From positions 21,713-57,900 of the forward strand of contig CAMYJX010000056.1 of the NCBI GenBank assembly GCA_947258825.1: a DNA stretch of 36,188 nucleotides. The letters are read 5' to 3'. This document shows, one piece after another, positions 1 to 7,174 of the stretch. A model generated the notes under the pieces. It was not told where the DNA came from and ran no database searches. It saw nothing but the letters and a program-made list of their open reading frames with translations. A program made the position numbers and the translations under genes. Position 1 is the stretch's first letter; each line of letters starts with the position of its first letter. The DNA comes from an uncultured Pseudomonadales bacterium. GTDB lineage: Bacteria > Pseudomonadota > Gammaproteobacteria > Pseudomonadales > Azotimanducaceae.

Positions 1-186
1 CGCGGCAGAGCATTCTCAGCCAAACCTTTCTCCCAGCGGGTTAAGCAGGCCAAAGTTAGCCCAGTTGCGCTTTACTGACCAGCACCAGGATTCGGGACGT
101 TACCAGGACCTGGCCAGCACCCGGGCTTCCTAAGGGTATTTCCCTATTTCTGCGCTGCGACGCGCTCGGGCACATTGCCACACACT
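1..186. promoter_or_regulatory. Leader region upstream of the FNR-type regulator
   Basis: No coding frame with recognisable content is seen here. A short inverted repeat, AGGG-TATTT-CCCT (133-145), lies about 40 bases before the regulator's ATG and could be part of its promoter or leader. There is no clear Shine-Dalgarno sequence directly before either candidate start (TTG 175 or ATG 187). I see no TTGAT-N4-ATCAA box, so autoregulation by FNR is not supported. Confidence 0.25.
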
Positions 187-903
187 ATGACGCAGCCGGC
201 GACAGACAATCCCTGCAAATCCTGCCCGACCAGGGTGCTGTGCCTGGCATCAGGTCTGGAGGAGACAGCTCTGGATTCGCTGGCCGAGTGCGTGAAGCCC
301 AGCGCTCCGCTGGAAAAAGGAAAGCATCTCTACCGGGAAGGAAATCGTGCAGACCGTTGCTACGTGGTGCGATCGGGGGTTTTCAAGACATTTGCCATGA
401 CGCCGGCGGGAGATGAGTACGTGACGGGGTTTCACTACCCGGGCGAGCTGCTTGGTGTCACCGGACAGGCGACCGGGCGGCATGCGGACTCTGCAGTGGC
501 CCTGGAGACCAGCACCGCGTGCCGGGTTCGGCTGGACGAGATGGCAACCCTGTGGGAAATCGGCGGCGGGACGTCGCTGATGCGCATGCTGGGTCAATCA
601 GAAAAAAAGGCCGCCGGCAGTCAGATCAACCTCGGACAGGTACGGGCCGATGCAAGAGTCGCCGGTTACCTGCTGCAGCTGTCCAGAAAACAGCAGCAGA
701 TCGGGCGGGACAAGCGGATCCTGCACACCCCGATGAGTCGTACCGACCTGGCGAACTTTCTGGGCATGACGCTGGAGAGCCTGTCCAGGGTCATGGGTCG
801 TTTCAGCAAGGCGGGCCTGGTAACCAGCAGGCTCGGAGAGATCGTTATCGAGCGACCGGACGACCTGCAAGCGCTCGCGCTTCACATTCCGGACAGCGAT
901 TAA
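187..903 (+). CDS. fnr: FNR/Anr-type oxygen-sensing transcription regulator
   Basis: This 238-residue Crp/Fnr-family protein should sense oxygen through a [4Fe-4S] cluster and switch genes for low-oxygen respiration. The three N-terminal cluster cysteines are present with E. coli FNR spacing (C10, C13, C19), and the fourth is C112 in the ETSTACRV segment, matching FNR C122. A cyclic-nucleotide-type beta-roll spans about 30-120, a dimer helix follows, and the C-terminal HTH carries E197, S200 and R201 in ESLSR, the FNR residues that read TTGAT half-sites. ATG 187 is preferred; an in-frame TTG at 175 would add four residues. The stop overlaps the stop of the convergent stress-protein gene. Neighbouring USP and cbb3 oxidase genes are typical Anr targets, but regulation of them is inference. 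Confidence 0.93.
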   Translation: MTQPATDNPCKSCPTRVLCLASGLEETALDSLAECVKPSAPLEKGKHLYREGNRADRCYVVRSGVFKTFAMTPAGDEYVTGFHYPGELLGVTGQATGRHADSAVALETSTACRVRLDEMATLWEIGGGTSLMRMLGQSEKKAAGSQINLGQVRADARVAGYLLQLSRKQQQIGRDKRILHTPMSRTDLANFLGMTLESLSRVMGRFSKAGLVTSRLGEIVIERPDDLQALALHIPDSD

Positions 904-1364
904 CTGGGGATCTCGCGCGATTCCGAGGATACCCGAACGGCAAGAACGTCGCACTGCACGCCGTGGATCACGCCGCTGGCTGTCGAACCCAGCAGCAATC
1001 CGAGACCGTGACGCCCGTGAGTTCCAATGACTATCAGGTCCGCACCGGCACTGTCCGCCAGATCCCGTATCTCGTGGGCAGGCGCCCCGAGAACGACGTG
1101 CACGTCTTCCGCCTTCGCCCCGTATCGGCCGGCCAGGTCCGTCAGCTGCGCCCTGGCCTGTTTTACCGCTTCCTCTTCGAATGAGACCGCGCCGCTGCTG
1201 ATGGGCGCCATGTCCAAGCCGCCGTATACCTGAGTCAGCGGCTTTACTACGGATACCATGGACAGTCTTGCGCCGTTGAGGTCTGCGCTTTCCCGTGCCC
1301 GCGAAAGAACCTGTTGCGAGTCCTCTGAGAGATCGACCGCCACGAGAATGTGTTTGTACGCCAT
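900..1364 (-). CDS. Universal stress protein (single UspA domain)
   Basis: A 154-residue single-domain USP, likely cytoplasmic and ATP-binding. The N-terminus MAYKHILVAVDLSEDS is the usual first strand and loop. Near the C-terminus GTHGRHGLGLLLGST fits the G-x2-G-x9-G-(S/T) nucleotide motif of the ATP-binding USP class. It closely resembles the protein at 16607-17050, sharing VVKPLTxVYGGLDM, so the two look like paralogues. ATG 1364 is preferred because AAAGAG lies about 10 bases before it; an in-frame GTG at 1370 would add two residues. It is convergent with the FNR gene, and the stop codons overlap at 900-903. Confidence 0.92.
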   Translation of the reverse strand: MAYKHILVAVDLSEDSQQVLSRARESADLNGARLSMVSVVKPLTQVYGGLDMAPISSGAVSFEEEAVKQARAQLTDLAGRYGAKAEDVHVVLGAPAHEIRDLADSAGADLIVIGTHGRHGLGLLLGSTASGVIHGVQCDVLAVRVSSESREIPS

Positions 1365-1392
1365 GAACACGCCACTCTTTATTGATGTTTGC

Positions 1393-1430
1393 TTTTTTGG
1401 GTTTGTTTTTGGGTTTGTTTTTTGAGTTTG
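1393..1430. repeat. Three tandem T-rich 12-13 bp units
   Basis: Three head-to-tail units of the form T5-6, GGG or GAG, TTTG occupy 1393-1405, 1406-1417 and 1418-1430. The tract sits in the 219-base divergent gap between the USP (minus strand) and the DksA-like gene (plus strand). Its strand bias and AT content contrast with the GC-rich surroundings. It could be a curved upstream element, a protein-binding array or simple slippage; nothing in the sequence decides between these. Confidence 0.6.
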
Positions 1431-1583
1431 TCTTGCCGTTTATTTTCGCAGACTAATGACCGGCCAGAATATAGACTATTCGGGGAAACACCTATCGGCA
1501 CTTCGCCCGGCGGCTTCGGAATCCCCTTAGTGACACCGGTTGCGGGCTCTGTGTTCATAGCAGACAACCACGGAGCAGAACCA

Positions 1584-1913
1584 TTGAATACGGAACAGAT
1601 AAAAGACAGGCTCGAGGACATGCGCAAAGACCTCGAAGAGCGCCAGACCCGCATCGCCAAGCATACCCGCCATCGGGAGGAGCCGCTGTCGGCTGACTTC
1701 GCAGAGCAGGCGACCGAGCTCGAGAACGGCGAGACGCTGGTCGCCCTGGACCGGGAAATCCAGGATGAGATCAAGCGAATCGAACAGGCGCTGAAGCGCC
1801 TGGAAGATGGAAACTACGGCTCGTGCGTCAGCTGTGGCGGCGACATCGCAGAAAAACGTCTGGAAGCCATTCCCCACGCCGGCCAATGCATCGACTGCGC
1901 CAGCAAGGAATGA
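1584..1913 (+). CDS. DksA/TraR-family C4 zinc-finger protein
   Basis: A 109-residue protein of the DksA/TraR type, a family that modulates RNA polymerase through its secondary channel. Residues 1-75 form a charged, mostly helical coiled-coil-like region. A C-terminal zinc finger follows with C81-x2-C84 and C102-x2-C105. The DksA coiled-coil tip acidic pair cannot be assigned with confidence, so action on RNA polymerase is a family inference. The start is set at TTG 1584, with GGAG about 10 bases upstream; an in-frame GTG at 1551 would add 11 residues. The reading frame is open further upstream, but that part has no family similarity. The CBS-domain gene follows on the same strand, 61 bases on. 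Confidence 0.85.
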   Translation: MNTEQIKDRLEDMRKDLEERQTRIAKHTRHREEPLSADFAEQATELENGETLVALDREIQDEIKRIEQALKRLEDGNYGSCVSCGGDIAEKRLEAIPHAGQCIDCASKE

Positions 1914-1974
1914 GCCGTCGCGCACCCGGAATCGAGTCCAGAACACAGGCCAGACCCCATCCCAGACCCAATCA

Positions 1975-2412
1975 ATGAAAGAGCCGCATCTGAAAGCCGT
2001 GATGACCCCGTTTCCCTACTCCGTCTCTCTGGAAGAGCCTCTGGCTCGCGCCCGTAAGCTGATGCTGGAACATCACGTTCGACATCTGCCGGTAACCGTT
2101 GACCATGAGCTCAAAGGGCTGATCAGCGATCGCGATATCAAGCTTCTGCTGGGGCCGGAGCTGGGCTCCCCGGACCCCAAGCAACTGACCGTGGAAGACG
2201 CCTACGTGGAAAACTGCTACGCCGCAGACCTGGAAACCCCGCTACGCCTCGTGCTTGCCGAAATGGCCGACAAGCACGTCGGCGCCGTTGTGGTGACTGC
2301 CCACGGCCGACTGGCCGGCATCTTCACCGCGACCGACGCCTGCAGAGCCTTTGCCGAACACCTGTCCAGCCAGTTTCATCCCGGCGAGGGAGACCCGCCC
2401 GACGTAGCCTGA
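1975..2412 (+). CDS. CBS-domain pair protein
   Basis: A 145-residue protein consisting almost wholly of two CBS motifs (about residues 7-60 and 75-130), a Bateman module that usually binds adenine nucleotides. The first motif starts VMTPFPYSVSLEEPL and ends GLISDRDIK; the second has the matching LAGIFTATDACRAF end. No attached catalytic domain is present, so it is probably a small cytoplasmic energy or redox-linked regulator. Stand-alone CBS proteins often accompany USP genes in low-oxygen regulons, which fits this neighbourhood. The start ATG 1975 is where CBS similarity begins. The 3' end overlaps the end of the convergent kinase-like gene by 37 bases. Confidence 0.88.
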   Translation: MKEPHLKAVMTPFPYSVSLEEPLARARKLMLEHHVRHLPVTVDHELKGLISDRDIKLLLGPELGSPDPKQLTVEDAYVENCYAADLETPLRLVLAEMADKHVGAVVVTAHGRLAGIFTATDACRAFAEHLSSQFHPGEGDPPDVA

Positions 2413-4043
2413 GTTACAACCGCCCTGAGCCGTGCAGCCACGCTGGCGATGTCCAGATCACCACCGGTATCGACGCGCAGGACGGGCTCGGGCCGTTGAG
2501 GTTCTTCGAACCGCTGGCGCTGTGCCTCGAGCACCGGCAACCCGGCTTCTGACGCGTCATCACCCTTTGCTGCACGGGCTGCCACCCGAGCCCTCAGCAC
2601 GTCCAGAGGCGCATCACAATAAGCAACGACAACCGGAAACTTCTCCAGACCAGCCGCCTCCAGCAGCAACCGACGCCGCCGGGCCGCCAAAAACGTTGCA
2701 TCAAGAATCACCGTCTCCCCGGCGCGCAGAAGATGCACGGCCAGATCGGCCAGAGACGCATAGACGGCTTCGACCCGCTCGGCAGCATAAAGGCCCTGAT
2801 CAAGCGCGGACCCAACCTGGGCCTCCTGCGCCTCTGCCGCCTGGCCCGCATCACCCGCCCCGCCGGCCCCGGTTTTGCGCAGCACGTCGGAGCGCAAACG
2901 CAGCGCGCCCAGCTGCGGCACCAGCCGGGTCGCCACGTATGATTTCCCGGAACCCGACAATCCGCACATCAGCACCAGAAGCGGGCCGTCGGGCCGACCT
3001 TTCGACCCCTCCTCCCGCGCGCCGCGCTGAGACCGGCGCGCACCCCAATCAAGGTGGGCGTCGAGACGCGCAACGAGGCGGCTCCGTGAGTCCGGGTCAT
3101 CGCCAACCTGCGCCAGCTGCAGGGCCGCGACCTTGGCCCTGACCATGGAGCGATAGGCGGCGTAGAACGGCAGCAGCACCAGACCTTCGTAGTCACCGGT
3201 GGCATCCATGTAGCCATCAATGAAGGCGTATCCCAGGTCGGTACGGCCACGAACCAGACAGTCCATGAACAGAAACGCGATATCACTGACGGTGTCTATC
3301 CAGCGGAGATTGGGATTGAACTCAAGGCAGTCGAAGGCAGTCACGACGCCTTCCAGATCCACCAGGTTGGAAAGGTGCAGATCGCCGTGGCACTCCCGAA
3401 CGTAGCCTCCGGCAAGGCGGTTCAGAATCCGCTTCCGCAGCGCAAGCAGGTCCGCGCGAGCCGCCCGGGCGCACAGCATCAGCTGCCGGTTCTGCTGATC
3501 GGTGAGCGGCTGGTCGCCAAGGATGTCGAAGTTCCCCTCTATGGGAGATGCCACCCGCTGCTGCAGCTCCTGCTCCAGATCTGCGTCGGCATTCAGCTTC
3601 AGGCTCGGCAGGGCTTGATGCTGTACGGCCAGTCGGGCACCGAAATCCCGCAGCATGGCCACCGAGACCCCATCCGCCGCCAACAGCCGATCGAGCTGAC
3701 GTTGCGGCGGGAACTGCCGCATTTTTACCGCCCAGTCCAGAACCTCCCCCGCCCCGGCCATCTCCACTTCTCCGCTCGCGTCGCGGGTTACTGGGACCAC
3801 ATCCAGATACAGATCCGGCGCAAAAGCCAGATTGCAGCGCAGCTCTTCACGGCAGAAATGCGCCCGCCGATCAAGGGTGCTGAAGTCAACGAAAGGAAAC
3901 CTGACGGGCTTTTTCAACTTGTAGGCGAAATCGCCGGTGAGCAGCACCCAGGAAATGTGGGTTTCCACGAGCTCGATCGGATCACAGGCGTGCGAGTAAG
4001 CGGCCGAACGCAACAGAGCGGACAAAGATTCCGGCAACGGCAT
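2376..4043 (-). CDS. APH-type kinase fused to P-loop kinase domain
   Basis: A 555-residue two-domain protein of a widespread uncharacterised type. Residues 1-340 are an aminoglycoside-phosphotransferase-like fold with the catalytic-loop motif ECHGDLHLSN (H219-G220-D221) and a metal-binding D238 in FDCLEFNP. Residues 355-555 are a nucleotide kinase-like domain with Walker A GLSGSGKS at 361-368. Despite the APH label, such proteins are not shown to modify antibiotics; the substrate is unknown. It is transcribed away from the cd1-like gene across a 242-base divergent gap that contains the dyad repeats, and it converges on the CBS gene. Length and domain order look normal for the family. Confidence 0.85.
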   Translation of the reverse strand: MPLPESLSALLRSAAYSHACDPIELVETHISWVLLTGDFAYKLKKPVRFPFVDFSTLDRRAHFCREELRCNLAFAPDLYLDVVPVTRDASGEVEMAGAGEVLDWAVKMRQFPPQRQLDRLLAADGVSVAMLRDFGARLAVQHQALPSLKLNADADLEQELQQRVASPIEGNFDILGDQPLTDQQNRQLMLCARAARADLLALRKRILNRLAGGYVRECHGDLHLSNLVDLEGVVTAFDCLEFNPNLRWIDTVSDIAFLFMDCLVRGRTDLGYAFIDGYMDATGDYEGLVLLPFYAAYRSMVRAKVAALQLAQVGDDPDSRSRLVARLDAHLDWGARRSQRGAREEGSKGRPDGPLLVLMCGLSGSGKSYVATRLVPQLGALRLRSDVLRKTGAGGAGDAGQAAEAQEAQVGSALDQGLYAAERVEAVYASLADLAVHLLRAGETVILDATFLAARRRRLLLEAAGLEKFPVVVAYCDAPLDVLRARVAARAAKGDDASEAGLPVLEAQRQRFEEPQRPEPVLRVDTGGDLDIASVAARLRAVVTQATSGGSPSPG

Positions 4044-4148
4044 GGCTTGAACCGGAGAAACAGACGTCCCAGTAGACTCGACGTCCCGTAGAGGCTCTAC
4101 TAGGGGAACTACGGATAGCCCGGCAATCGGGGCACCGCGAGCATGAGC

Positions 4149-4252
4149 GCCGCGAGCTAAACTGACTAGCCGCGAGCTAAACTCGAGCTAAACACTAGCC
4201 GCGAGCTAAACTAACTAGCCGCGAGCTAGACTAGTCGCGAGCTAAACTAACT
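4149..4252. repeat. Array of ~20 bp dyad repeats before the cd1-like gene
   Basis: Six copies of CGAGCTAAAC or a near match lie at about 4152-4162, 4172-4182, 4184-4193, 4201-4211, 4221-4231 and 4237-4247. Most are embedded in a roughly 20 bp unit, GCCGCGAGCTAAACTAACTA. Each full unit is also a dyad, TAGC-CGCGA-GCTA, perfect over five bases per arm at 4215-4229 (CTAGC/GCTAG). Spacing near 20 bp puts most sites on one DNA face. The array ends about 34 bases before the ATG of the cd1-like gene, so a cooperative operator is the simplest reading. No Rep, DnaA or cas gene supports an origin or CRISPR reading. Confidence 0.85.
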
Positions 4253-4268
4253 GTAGGAAGAACCTACA
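4252..4268 (+). promoter_or_regulatory. Perfect inverted repeat in the cd1-like gene leader
   Basis: TGTAGG-AAGAA-CCTACA is a perfect 6 bp inverted repeat with a 5-base spacer, directly after the last dyad unit and 17 bases before the ATG at 4286. It could be an operator half-site pair or a small RNA hairpin next to the ribosome-binding region. The Shine-Dalgarno itself is weak (GGGCAGAGCAAG). A second odd-length palindrome, GTAGAG-G-CTCTAC, lies at 4088-4100 in the same gap. Confidence 0.45.
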
Positions 4269-4285
4269 AATCAGGGCAGAGCAAG

Positions 4286-6412
4286 ATGTCTGTAAGCGGG
4301 ATCACTGGGTCTGACAGGAAGTACCAGAATGGGGTGGTTGCCTTTCTCCTGCTGGTGACGGTCGCCGCCGGATCCCCGCCAGCGACAGCTGCGACAGAGA
4401 GCCCGGAGGCGCTCCAGGAGGCCGCTCTGATCGCGGGTAAAACCCTGTACGTCGAGCAGTGCGCACGCTGCCACCAGCGAGACGGACGCGGCATCGAAAA
4501 CCTGTACCCGAACCTCCGTGACGCGCCAGAGCTCTGGACCGAACGTTCCAGACCCATCGTCGCCGTCCTGGCGGGACGCTCCGGGGTGCTGGTCGTGGAA
4601 AATCAAAGCTTCTACAACGTGATGCCCACCCATGGTTATCTGGGTAATGAAACCGTCGCCGCCACGCTGACCTACATACGCCACAGCTGGGGGCCGGCCG
4701 GTGAACCCTATAGCGTTGCAGAGGTAGCCGCAGAGCGCCTGAAGTTGCTCGCGGCCCATCCCAGCAGCGACTACACGCTGGCGGATCAGAGCCCGCTTGC
4801 GGATATGTCCGCCGAGCAGTACGTCACCGGCGACGGACCACCCATGACGGTGGATGAATTCTCCGAAGCGCTGAGCCTGTACTACGGTCACTGTACGGCA
4901 TGTCATGGGGTGCTGCGTCACGGCACCGCGGGGTCACCGCTTACGCCGGAGCTGATGCGGGCGCGGGGCACAGAGTACCTGCAGTCCGTCATCAACTACG
5001 GGTCGTCTTCCGGCATGCCCAACTGGGGCACTTCCGACGCGCTGGGCCCGGAACAGATCAACCTGCTTGCCCGTTTCCTGCAGCACCCGGTGCCCCAACC
5101 CCCTGACATGAACCTGGCCGCTGTGCGGGACAGCTGGCACCAGTACCGGAGTCAGAAAACACGAGCGTCGGAAGTAAAGCACGGTTATGACCTGCAGAAT
5201 CTTTTCGTCGTGACCCTGCACGACCTGGGCGAAGTGGCCATCATCGATGGCGCCAGCAAGCGCCTGATAAGCCGGGTAAAGGTGGGCCGCGGACCGCATC
5301 GCGTCAGCGCGTCCGCGAGCGGCCGCTATCTCTACGTCATCTGCAGGGACGGCACCCTCAGCATGGTCGACACTTTCGCCAGCCCGCCGGAGCGGGTGGC
5401 GTCAGTCCGCATCGGCTACGAAGCCAGAGCCGCAGGTGCTTCCCGTTACCCGGGCTACGAAGACCGCTTCGTCCTTGCGGGCGCCTACTGGCCGCCGCAG
5501 CTCGTTCTGCTCGACGGCCGAACCCTGGAGCCGCTGCGACTGATCTCCACCCGCAGCTTTACCGCCGGCGGCCTGCGCTATCACCCGGAGCCCAGAGTAA
5601 CCGACGTGATCGGATCGCGGGCTCGCCCGGAATTCATCAGCCAGATCAAAGAAACCGGTCATGTGTATCTGTTTCCCTACGATCGCACGGACCGGCTGGA
5701 AGTGAAGGACCTGGAAACCGTACGCGAGCTTCGAGCCGGCAGCTTTGCCACGGACGGTCGTTACTACCTCACCCCCGCGGATACCAACGCCATCAGCGTC
5801 ATAGACACCGAGCAGCAGACGGTGGCTGCAGAGATTCCCGCCCGGGTATTCGGCGGCGGAACAGGCACCAGCTATATCGATCCCGACTTCGGTCCCGTCT
5901 GGGCAGTCAGTACCATGGTGGACTCGCGGATCGTGGTGGTAGGCACGGACCCGGAAGGCCATCCGGATGCGGCATGGCAAATCGTTCGTGACGTTCAGGG
6001 GCCAAGCCTGGGCTCCATGTTTCTGGCAACCCACCCTGACTCTCCGCATCTCTGGATGGACACGCCGCTGTCGGCGGACGAGGAGAACTCTCAGGCGATC
6101 GCCGTTTTCCGCAAGGACGCCCTGGAGGAGGGTTATCAACTGCTGCCGGTAGCGGAATGGGCGGAATTGGGACCCGGGCCGCGCCGCGTGCTGCAGCCGG
6201 CATTCAGTCGGGATGGTTCGGAAGTGTGGCTGGCTGTGTGGAATCCCCAGGATCTGAGCTCGGCGGTGGTGGTCATCGACGATCGGCAGCTGAAGCTGAA
6301 GGCCGTGATACGCGATCCCGGGCTGATCACACCCACGCGAATTTACAGCCTGGCGGCGCTGATGCGAGCGGGCCATCCCCTGGACGAGCCGCGCAGAGAA
6401 CCACCCCGGTAG
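4286..6412 (+). CDS. Cytochrome cd1 nitrite reductase-like protein, two c domains, catalytic His lost
   Basis: A 708-residue exported protein. A signal peptide (hydrophobic 17-29, cleavage near 36) leads to a first cytochrome c domain (C59-x2-C62-H63, likely ligand M113). A second c domain closely matches that of NirS (C203-x2-C206-H207, GMPNWG M244). The d1-type eight-bladed propeller runs from about 300 to 695, with GAYWPPQ, YHPEPRV, GTDPEGHP and GPVW conserved. The proximal d1-haem ligand is kept (H338, equal to P. aeruginosa NirS H182). The two distal catalytic histidines are replaced: R483 at the H327 position and G523 at the H369 position. Ordinary NirS has one c domain and both histidines. 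It probably binds haem d1 or a relative but is unlikely to reduce nitrite in the usual way. It is not a plain NirN, because the propeller motifs are NirS-like. Confidence 0.85.
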   Translation: MSVSGITGSDRKYQNGVVAFLLLVTVAAGSPPATAATESPEALQEAALIAGKTLYVEQCARCHQRDGRGIENLYPNLRDAPELWTERSRPIVAVLAGRSGVLVVENQSFYNVMPTHGYLGNETVAATLTYIRHSWGPAGEPYSVAEVAAERLKLLAAHPSSDYTLADQSPLADMSAEQYVTGDGPPMTVDEFSEALSLYYGHCTACHGVLRHGTAGSPLTPELMRARGTEYLQSVINYGSSSGMPNWGTSDALGPEQINLLARFLQHPVPQPPDMNLAAVRDSWHQYRSQKTRASEVKHGYDLQNLFVVTLHDLGEVAIIDGASKRLISRVKVGRGPHRVSASASGRYLYVICRDGTLSMVDTFASPPERVASVRIGYEARAAGASRYPGYEDRFVLAGAYWPPQLVLLDGRTLEPLRLISTRSFTAGGLRYHPEPRVTDVIGSRARPEFISQIKETGHVYLFPYDRTDRLEVKDLETVRELRAGSFATDGRYYLTPADTNAISVIDTEQQTVAAEIPARVFGGGTGTSYIDPDFGPVWAVSTMVDSRIVVVGTDPEGHPDAAWQIVRDVQGPSLGSMFLATHPDSPHLWMDTPLSADEENSQAIAVFRKDALEEGYQLLPVAEWAELGPGPRRVLQPAFSRDGSEVWLAVWNPQDLSSAVVVIDDRQLKLKAVIRDPGLITPTRIYSLAALMRAGHPLDEPRREPPR

Positions 6413-6429
6413 AACTTGGAGGCGAAGCA

Positions 6430-6936
6430 ATGGCATTCAGACGCATCAATGGTCACGATCTCAAAACAGGCATGCGAGCGGGGCTGATCATGGCAACGCT
6501 GATTGGCCTGCTCGCCCAGGTTTCTCTGGCCGCCGTGCAGGAGAACGCTTCCTCTGCGCCGCCAACGGTGGCCACCGCGATCATCGACAACGTGCCGGCC
6601 TACGATGGCGGCGCGCTCTATGCCGCGAACTGTGCGAATTGTCACGGCGCCTTCGGCGAAGGCGACGGTATCGTCACGCCCTCGCTGGCCGTCGTGCTGC
6701 TGGATCTGCGTTACCTTGCCGAGCGCAACGACGGCAAGTTTCCCCAGACGTTCATCCACGAGGTCATCGACGGCCGGGCGATGCGGGCAGCCCATGGTCC
6801 AGAGGACATGCCCATCTGGGGCGCGGAGTTTGCCCGGGGTGAGGGCTACGACGCGGCCGCCAGCGCTCGGGTAGCGGCCAAGATCGATGCTCTGATTGCC
6901 TATCTCGAATCCATACAGATCAGCGGGAGCGACTGA
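6430..6936 (+). CDS. Periplasmic monohaem cytochrome c
   Basis: A 168-residue class I type cytochrome c. An N-terminal hydrophobic segment (about 16-35) ends at SLAA and is a likely signal peptide. The haem site is C68-x2-C71-H72 (CANCHG) and the sixth ligand is probably M127 in MPIWG. ATG 6430 is chosen for its strong Shine-Dalgarno, TTGGAGG, eight bases upstream, and because the signal peptide starts there. It lies 17 bases after the cd1-like gene and is probably co-transcribed. By analogy with NirC or NirM next to nirS, it may carry electrons to or from the cd1-like protein; this is inference. Confidence 0.87.
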   Translation: MAFRRINGHDLKTGMRAGLIMATLIGLLAQVSLAAVQENASSAPPTVATAIIDNVPAYDGGALYAANCANCHGAFGEGDGIVTPSLAVVLLDLRYLAERNDGKFPQTFIHEVIDGRAMRAAHGPEDMPIWGAEFARGEGYDAAASARVAAKIDALIAYLESIQISGSD

Positions 6937-6940
6937 AACG

Positions 6941-7144
6941 ATGCGTGAACTGCTGGTGAGCGTTGACGGCAAGCACTACCGGGGCAACTGGGACACCTGG
7001 GAAGACAAGGAATGGGGCCAGATGATCGAGGTCACCTATCGGGACGCCTGCATGGTGCGCTTGCCGGTGGGCGAGGAAAGCCCCGCCAACGCGGCCGAAC
7101 GGGCCCTTCGCTGGTGCGTTCAGGAAGCCGTAATGGGGCGCTGA
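6941..7144 (+). CDS. Small unknown protein (67 aa) in the cd1-like operon
   Basis: A 67-residue protein that I do not recognise. It starts at ATG 6941, four bases after the cytochrome c stop, so it is probably translated together with that gene. The sequence is soluble, acidic to neutral and rich in aromatic residues (NWDTWEDKEWGQM), with two cysteines (C37 and C59) that do not form a CxxC motif. No signal peptide or membrane segment is visible, so it would remain in the cytoplasm while its two neighbours are exported. Placement suggests a role in making or regulating the cytochrome pair, but nothing in its sequence shows this. Confidence 0.7.
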   Translation: MRELLVSVDGKHYRGNWDTWEDKEWGQMIEVTYRDACMVRLPVGEESPANAAERALRWCVQEAVMGR

Positions 7145-7174
7145 AAGCAGGCAACGCCCCCTCCGGAGTTACGG

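Noticed and set aside
1389..1583. N-terminal extension of the DksA-like protein
   Set aside because: The frame is open upstream of TTG 1584, but that part runs through the T-rich repeat, has no family similarity and gives a hydrophobic stretch unlike DksA/TraR proteins.
2376..4043. Aminoglycoside resistance gene
   Set aside because: The APH-type fold is fused to a P-loop kinase domain in a widespread housekeeping-like family with no shown antibiotic activity, and there are no mobile-element signs nearby.
4149..4252. Repeat array as a replication origin (iterons) or CRISPR
   Set aside because: There is no rep, dnaA or cas gene nearby and no unique spacers of regular length; the units abut and form dyads, which suits an operator array better.
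4286..6412. Assignment of the cd1-like gene as NirN or NirF
   Set aside because: NirF and NirN propellers lack the GAYWPPQ and YHPEPRV segments, and NirF has no cytochrome c domain; this protein matches NirS along its length apart from the lost histidines and the extra c domain.
5402..6436. Long minus-strand open frame opposite the cd1-like gene
   Set aside because: The sense strand encodes clear haem c and d1-domain motifs; the opposite frame has no recognisable domain and is expected in GC-rich DNA. The same applies to long antisense frames over the kinase fusion, ccoN and ccoG.
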